A stretch of 25,484 bases of DNA, taken from an uncultured Oscillospiraceae bacterium. GTDB lineage: Bacteria > Bacillota > Clostridia > Oscillospirales > Acutalibacteraceae. Position 1 is the stretch's first letter. Each line of letters opens with the position of its first letter. The DNA lies in assembly GCA_900543395.1 (NCBI GenBank), contig UQQT01000034.1:1-25484 (forward strand). The letters run 5' to 3'. The position numbers and the translations under genes were made by a program. The notes beneath the pieces are model-generated. The model was given only the letters and a program-made list of their open reading frames with translations, ran no database searches and was not told where the DNA came from. Below, piece by piece: positions 23,241-25,484 of the stretch.

Positions 23241-23853
23241 TAAAATTAATATCGCAGTGATGGTTTCGGGCGGCGGAACGAATTTACACGCGCTGATAAA
23301 CGCGCAAAAAAGCGGAATCATAACAAGCGGTGAAATAAAGCTTGTTGTTTCAAGCAATAAAAACGCCTATGCACTTAAAAGAGCGGAGAATGCTGGAATT
23401 AAAACCGCTGTTTGCGAAAGAAAGGGCTTTTCTCAGCAGGAGTTTGAAAAAAGCATTTTAAACGAGCTTGATAAGGAAAATATTGATGTTATTGTGCTTG
23501 CGGGATTTATGAGTATTTTAAGCGCGGATTTTGTAAAGCGTTATCCCGACAGGATAATAAATGTGCATCCGTCGCTTATACCCTCGTTCTGCGGTGCGGG
23601 ATTTTACGGGCTTAAGGTTCACGAGGCCGCGCTTGAATACGGGGTTAAGGTGACCGGAGCTACGGTTCATTTTGTAAACGAAATACCCGACGGCGGCAGA
23701 ATTATAATGCAAAAAGCGGTTGATGTGAAAGAAAACGACACCCCCGAAATTCTGCAAAAGCGCGTTATGGAAAAAGCCGAATGGATAATACTTCCCGCGG
23801 CCGCCGAAAAGGTTTGCAAAGAAATAAAGGAGCGAAAAAATGGACATATATAA
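23233..23853 (+). CDS. purN: Phosphoribosylglycinamide formyltransferase
   Basis: A 206-residue GAR transformylase using 10-formyl-tetrahydrofolate. N-terminal VSGGGTNLHAL, catalytic NVHPSLIPSF (Asn and His), and the Asp of NEIPDGGRI. It starts with TTG, eight bases before the purM end, in the same TGAATAA overlap arrangement as purF/purM; GAGGGTG serves as RBS. No other in-frame start fits the family N-terminus. Confidence 0.95.
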   Translation: MNNKINIAVMVSGGGTNLHALINAQKSGIITSGEIKLVVSSNKNAYALKRAENAGIKTAVCERKGFSQQEFEKSILNELDKENIDVIVLAGFMSILSADFVKRYPDRIINVHPSLIPSFCGAGFYGLKVHEAALEYGVKVTGATVHFVNEIPDGGRIIMQKAVDVKENDTPEILQKRVMEKAEWIILPAAAEKVCKEIKERKNGHI

Positions 23854-24559
23854 GCTTGATAATATATCTACTCTTTTGAAAAACAACGAGTATGCCGGAC
23901 GCGGAATAGTTATAGGAACATCGCCCGATAAAAAAAATGCGGTGTGCGCGTATTTTATTATGGGCAGAAGCGAAAACAGCCGAAACCGCGTGTTTGTAAA
24001 AGAGGGCGAAACACTTAAAACCGAGCCTTTTGACGCTTCAAGGGTAAGCGACCCCTCGCTGATAATATACAACGCCGTTCGCAAAACGGCAAACAGTCTT
24101 ATTGTTACAAACGGCAATCAAACAGACACGGTATATAATTTAACGAACGAGGGCAAAAGCTTTAAAAATGCGCTTGAAACCCGTGAATTTGAGCCGGACG
24201 CACCGAATTTCACTCCGAGAATAAGCGGTATACTTTATTTTGAAAACGGCTTTAAATATGAAATGAGTATACTTAAAAGCATAGATGAGAACGGTTCGGA
24301 CTGCTGCCGTTACACATATTCATATCCGTCTGTCGGCGGACTCGGTCACTTTATACACACATATAACCGCAACGGCAGCCCGCTGCCTTCGTTTACCGGC
24401 GAGCCGCACAGGGTTGTCATTAAGGCTGATATTGATGAATTTGCAAATGAAATTTGGGAAAGTCTTAATCATGACAACAGGATTTCGCTTTATGTTCGCT
24501 ATACCGATATCAAGACCGGAATATATACCGACAGAATAATAAACAAAAACGGGAGATAA
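23840..24559 (+). CDS. purO: IMP cyclohydrolase, archaeal PurO-type
   Basis: A 239-residue protein with the IMP_cyclohyd signatures NEYAGRGIVIGTSPDKK, YFIMGRSENSRNR and a second-half GFKYEMSI. It would close FAICAR to IMP, the last step of the pathway. Most bacteria do this with the N-terminal domain of bifunctional PurH; the PurO type was first known from archaea. AAGGAG lies before the ATG, which overlaps purN by 14 bases. The adjoining gene supplies the missing transformylase, which supports the assignment. Confidence 0.9.
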   Translation: MDIYKLDNISTLLKNNEYAGRGIVIGTSPDKKNAVCAYFIMGRSENSRNRVFVKEGETLKTEPFDASRVSDPSLIIYNAVRKTANSLIVTNGNQTDTVYNLTNEGKSFKNALETREFEPDAPNFTPRISGILYFENGFKYEMSILKSIDENGSDCCRYTYSYPSVGGLGHFIHTYNRNGSPLPSFTGEPHRVVIKADIDEFANEIWESLNHDNRISLYVRYTDIKTGIYTDRIINKNGR

Positions 24560-24562
24560 AAA

Positions 24563-25484
24563 ATGAAAGAGTATGAACTGAAATACGGCTGTAATCCGAA
24601 CCAAAAGCCTGCTAAAATATTTATGGAAAACGCAGATGACCTGCCTGTTAAAATTCTTAACGGCAAGCCCGGTTACATAAATTTTCTTGATGCATTTAAT
24701 TCATGGCAGCTTGTTAAAGAGCTGAAGGAGGCTTTGGGACTGCCCGCCGTAACATCGTTTAAGCATGTCAGCCCGACAAGCGCCGCAGTGGGTATTCCGC
24801 TGTCCGATAAGCTTAAACGGGCTTGCTTTGTCGATGATACAGAAGATCTTGACCTTTCGCCTCTTGCCTGCGCCTATGCAAGGGCAAGAGGAACCGACCG
24901 CATGTGCTCCTTTGGTGATTGGGTCGCACTTTCCGATATATGCGACAAAAAAACCGCTGAGCTTATTAAGCGCGAAGTATCCGACGGGGTTATTGCCCCG
25001 GGCTATGAGCCGGACGCACTTGAAATTTTAAAATCGAAGCGTAAGGGCGGATACAATATTGTTGAAATAGACTCGGAGTATTCTCCCGACCCCACAGAGA
25101 AAAAGCAGGTTTTCGGCATAACCTTTGAACAGGGCAGAAATAACTTCAAAATTGATGCTTCCCTGCTTAAGAATATTGTAACGGAAAATAAGAATATCCC
25201 CGAAATCGCTCGACGCGACCTTATAATTTCGCTTATAACACTTAAATATACTCAGTCAAATTCCGTCTGCTTTGCGTTTGACGGTCAGGCAATAGGAGTG
25301 GGAGCGGGACAGCAGTCGCGTGTTCATTGCACACGTCTTGCCGGCTCTAAAGCCGATACCTGGTTTTTGAGACAGTATGAGCGCGTGCTCGAGCTGCCGT
25401 TTAAGGACGACATAAGACGACCCGACCGTGATAATATTATAGACGGCTTTATAAACCGCAACGAAGAGGACGTTTGCGCCGACG
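24563..25484 (+). CDS. purH: AICAR formyltransferase, stand-alone PurH C-terminal-domain type (partial)
   Basis: The first 307 codons are present; the gene runs off the right edge. It starts MKEYELKYGCNPNQKPAKIF with RBS GGGAG, directly with the AICARFT domain. Features: KHVSPTSAAVG with the catalytic Lys-His, SFGDWVALSD, EIIAPGYEP-like VIAPGYEPDAL, and GVGAGQQSRVHC. There is no MGS-like IMP cyclohydrolase domain in front, so the protein performs only the formylation of AICAR (ZMP) to FAICAR. It sometimes carries the name PurV in such split systems. Its substrate ZMP is the ligand of the operon's riboswitch. Confidence 0.93.
   Translation, partial: MKEYELKYGCNPNQKPAKIFMENADDLPVKILNGKPGYINFLDAFNSWQLVKELKEALGLPAVTSFKHVSPTSAAVGIPLSDKLKRACFVDDTEDLDLSPLACAYARARGTDRMCSFGDWVALSDICDKKTAELIKREVSDGVIAPGYEPDALEILKSKRKGGYNIVEIDSEYSPDPTEKKQVFGITFEQGRNNFKIDASLLKNIVTENKNIPEIARRDLIISLITLKYTQSNSVCFAFDGQAIGVGAGQQSRVHCTRLAGSKADTWFLRQYERVLELPFKDDIRRPDRDNIIDGFINRNEEDVCAD

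Noticed and set aside
1..25484. CRISPR arrays, tRNA or rRNA genes, insertion sequences
   Set aside because: I found no regularly spaced repeats, cloverleaf-like segments, rRNA signatures or transposase frames.

Overview
The window looks like a chromosomal segment of a low-to-moderate GC, spore-forming (or formerly spore-forming) member of the Clostridia, probably a gut Oscillospiraceae/Lachnospiraceae relative. Reasons: a Mn-catalase-like spore coat gene (cotJC), a spoIIID remnant, a tryptophan T-box leader, a ZTP riboswitch on the purine operon, strong AGGAGG ribosome binding sites and an archaeal-type IMP cyclohydrolase beside a stand-alone AICAR transformylase. Species cannot be named from the sequence.

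Bases 1-5269 are accessory DNA that interrupts cotJC. Only the last ~137 codons of cotJC remain (5268-5681). The junction carries a 23-bp sequence that recurs in direct orientation at 390-412, and each copy is fused to a related small minus-strand ORF (203-394 and 5045-5251). I read this as two related elements integrated in tandem at the same cotJC target. The right one (about 413-5269) is complete here and has no recombinase; the left one runs off the window. The right element carries one tightly coupled minus-strand operon: AbiEi antitoxin, AbiEii nucleotidyltransferase toxin, a Cap4/DUF4297 nuclease-like protein, a previously easy-to-miss 45-codon ORF, and an SMC/Rad50-like ATPase with a CPxC zinc hook. 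That is a type IV toxin-antitoxin joined to a Lamassu/ABC-three-component-like defence module under one promoter, whose -35 box overlaps a perfect 20-bp inverted repeat.

Bases 5690-9376 hold two unknown minus-strand genes (one with a probable frameshift) and a plus-strand pair: a double DUF1538 membrane protein and a tandem P-II-like protein. Bases 9374-12560 are an ABC importer (ATPase, permease, lipoprotein) behind a T-box leader whose UGG specifier and UGGC acceptor-binding bulge point to tryptophan. Then come a sensor kinase/OmpR regulator pair (12588-15370), a lysophospholipase-like hydrolase and a frameshifted GH13 alpha-glucosidase (15500-18131), a divergently transcribed PHP-domain protein, and a truncated spoIIID (19090-19239).

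Bases 19359-25484 are the de novo purine operon: strong promoter, ZTP riboswitch with terminator, then purE-purC-purF-purM-purN-purO and the start of a stand-alone AICAR formyltransferase gene. The last two split the two activities usually fused in PurH. The interrupted cotJC and the truncated spoIIID together raise the question whether this strain still makes normal spores.
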